Source: Hydrogenophilales bacterium RIFOXYD1_FULL_62_11
GTDB lineage: Bacteria > Pseudomonadota > Gammaproteobacteria > Burkholderiales > Thiobacillaceae
Direction of reading: 5' to 3'
NCBI GenBank assembly: GCA_001802655.1
Contig: MGZO01000094.1
Span: 30,177-35,695, forward strand
DNA: 5,519 bases
The notes under the pieces were generated by a model. The model did not search any database. It was not told the DNA's origin and saw only the letters and a program-made list of their open reading frames with translations. The translations under genes and the position numbers were made by a program. How positions within the stretch are numbered: the stretch's first letter is position 1; each line of letters opens with the position of its first letter. Positions 4,146 through 5,519 of this stretch are shown piece by piece.

Positions 4146-5519
4146 CTACTCAGGTAATAGGGTTATCCGCTGGCGGACGGCGCATTCAATTCCCGTCGAA
4201 TCAAGGCCGCATTCAGCCAGCATGGTGGGGACGTCGCCGTGTTCGATGAAGCGGTCGGGCAGGCCGAGATGGAGCACGGGTACTTGAATGTCGAGTGCAG
4301 ACAGCGCTTCCGCCACGCCGGCACCGGCGCCGCCGGCCACCGCGTTTTCTTCCAGTGTCACCAGCAGTCGGTGGGTTTGCGCCAATTCGCGCAGCAAATC
4401 CATGTCCAGTGGTTTCACGAAGCGCATGTCGGCAACGCTGGCGTCGAGCGCCTCGGCGGCGGCCAGCGCGGGGGTAACGAGGCTACCGAAAGCGATCAGC
4501 GCAATGTCGCGGCCACGCCGGCGCTGTATGCCTTTGCCGACTTCAAGCGGATCGAGTCCCGGCTCGATCGGCGCGCCCTTGCCGCTGCCGCGTGGGTAGC
4601 GGACCGCTGACGGGCCGTTGTGCAGAAAAGCGGTGGTCAGCAGACGGCGACATTCATTTTCGTCTGAGGGCGCGGCGATCAGCATGTTGGGGATGCAGCG
4701 CAGGAAACTCAGGTCGAAACTGCCGGCATGGGTGGGGCCATCCGCGCCGACCAGGCCAGCGCGGTCAATGGCCAGCATCACCGGTAGATCCTGCAGGGCG
4801 ATGTCGTGGATAAGCTGGTCATATGCGCGCTGCAGAAAGGTCGAATAAATTGCGACCACCGGTTTGATGCCTTCACACGCCAGGCCAGCGGCAAAGGTCA
4901 GGGCATGCTGCTCGGCGATGCCGACGTCAAAGTAGCGTTTGGGGTAGTCCTGCGAAAAACGCACCAGTCCCGAGCCTTCACGCATGGCTGGGGTGATGCC
5001 GACCAGCCGGGTGTCGGCTGCGGCCATGTCGCACAGCCAGTCGCCGAAGACTTGGGTGTAAGTGGGCCTGGCACCCGTTTTTTCGGTGATGCCTGTCGCC
5101 GGGTCGAAGCGCGATACGCCGTGATAGAGGCAGGGATTGGCTTCGGCGGGGGCGTAGCCTTTGCCTTTGCGGGTGACGACATGCAGGAACTGCGGACCGC
5201 TGAGCTGCTTGATATTGGACAGCGTATCCAGCAGTACGTCGAGATCATGGCCGTCGACCGGACCGATGTAGTTGAAGCCGAACTCCTCGAACAGGGTGCC
5301 GGGCGTGACCATGCCCTTCATATGTTCTTCCGCGCGCTTGGCCAGTTCGCGGATCGGCGGCGCAACCGACAACACCTTTTCGCCGGCGCGACGGGCTGCA
5401 GCGTAAAACTTGCCCGACATCAGTCGTGCCAGATAGTTGTTGAGCGCGCCGACGTTGGGTGAAATCGACATGTCGTTGTCGTTCAGCACCACCAGCAGCG
5501 GCAGGTCGGTGGCGCCGGC
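4146..5519 (-). CDS. dxs: 1-Deoxy-D-xylulose-5-phosphate synthase, N-terminus cut by window edge
   Basis: Thiamine-diphosphate enzyme condensing pyruvate with glyceraldehyde 3-phosphate to DXP, the entry to the MEP isoprenoid pathway and a precursor of thiamine and pyridoxal; cytoplasmic homodimer. 457 residues are visible with the frame open to the right edge; against the usual 620 or so, roughly the first 165 are missing, including the substrate-side His and the GDG motif. Seen, numbering from the edge: NDNDMSISPNVGAL at 13-26 (end of the ThDP/Mg site), FGFNYIGPVDGHD at 80-92, TRKGKGYAPAE at 116-126, DVGIAEQHA at 198-206 with Glu203 as the conserved catalytic glutamate (Glu370 in E. coli), DRAGLVGADGPTHAGSFD at 252-269, YPRGSG at 308-313, and the transketolase C-terminal domain from about 330 onwards. 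It ends in a TAG at 4146-4148. No T-rich terminator follows, so transcripts may read into folE2. In related genomes ispA often lies upstream, here beyond the window. Confidence 0.96.
   Translation of the reverse strand, partial: AGATDLPLLVVLNDNDMSISPNVGALNNYLARLMSGKFYAAARRAGEKVLSVAPPIRELAKRAEEHMKGMVTPGTLFEEFGFNYIGPVDGHDLDVLLDTLSNIKQLSGPQFLHVVTRKGKGYAPAEANPCLYHGVSRFDPATGITEKTGARPTYTQVFGDWLCDMAAADTRLVGITPAMREGSGLVRFSQDYPKRYFDVGIAEQHALTFAAGLACEGIKPVVAIYSTFLQRAYDQLIHDIALQDLPVMLAIDRAGLVGADGPTHAGSFDLSFLRCIPNMLIAAPSDENECRRLLTTAFLHNGPSAVRYPRGSGKGAPIEPGLDPLEVGKGIQRRRGRDIALIAFGSLVTPALAAAEALDASVADMRFVKPLDMDLLRELAQTHRLLVTLEENAVAGGAGAGVAEALSALDIQVPVLHLGLPDRFIEHGDVPTMLAECGLDSTGIECAVRQRITLLPE

Noticed and set aside
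4139..4151. GAGTA-AAC-TACTC mini-hairpin at the dxs stop as a terminator
   Set aside because: A five-pair stem with a three-base loop and no T-run is too weak to call.
4806..5462. 218-residue plus-strand frame opposite dxs
   Set aside because: Antisense of conserved Dxs motifs, with no supporting signal.

Overview
The window is about 5.5 kb of chromosomal, fairly GC-rich DNA from what is probably a chemolithotrophic, sulfur-oxidising betaproteobacterium (Nitrosomonadales, the Thiobacillus / Sulfuricella / Gallionella neighbourhood). That placement is an inference from two things: a homo-oligomeric ATP sulfurylase (Sat) of the kind used in dissimilatory sulfur metabolism, and a dxs-folE2 pair in the order familiar from betaproteobacteria. 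No rRNA, tRNA, CRISPR array or mobile element is visible.

Layout, left to right. (1) 1-1123, minus: sat, cut by the left edge about 25 residues before its expected C-terminus. (2) 1301-1714, minus: an unrecognised 137-residue soluble protein, closed by a hairpin/T-run terminator (1256-1284) that separates it from sat. (3) 1813-2523, minus: a class I glutamine-amidotransferase-like protein with an intact Cys-His-Glu triad. (4) 2525-3172, plus: an exported retropepsin-like aspartic protease, ended by a textbook terminator (3194-3226). Genes 3 and 4 are divergent and their start codons lie on the same CATG, so each must be transcribed from inside the other. (5) 3244-4050, minus: folE2, GTP cyclohydrolase IB. 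(6) 4146-5519, minus: dxs, cut by the right edge and missing about its first 165 residues.

How the genes relate. dxs (isoprenoid precursors, also feeding thiamine and pyridoxal) and folE2 (first step of folate synthesis) are codirectional with a 95-bp gap and no clear terminator, so read-through is possible. The gap also carries a candidate sigma70 promoter for folE2 whose -10 lies inside a 23-bp near-perfect dyad, a plausible operator. sat would work with an APS reductase (aprBA) outside the window, running APS + pyrophosphate to sulfate + ATP. The amidotransferase and protease look like independent housekeeping or accessory genes.

Nothing here amounts to a clear new system. The points most worth checking are the dyad over the folE2 promoter, the CATG start-on-start arrangement with a nearby perfect inverted repeat, the unrecognised, relatively AT-rich gene next to sat, and an eight-G tract in the protease linker.
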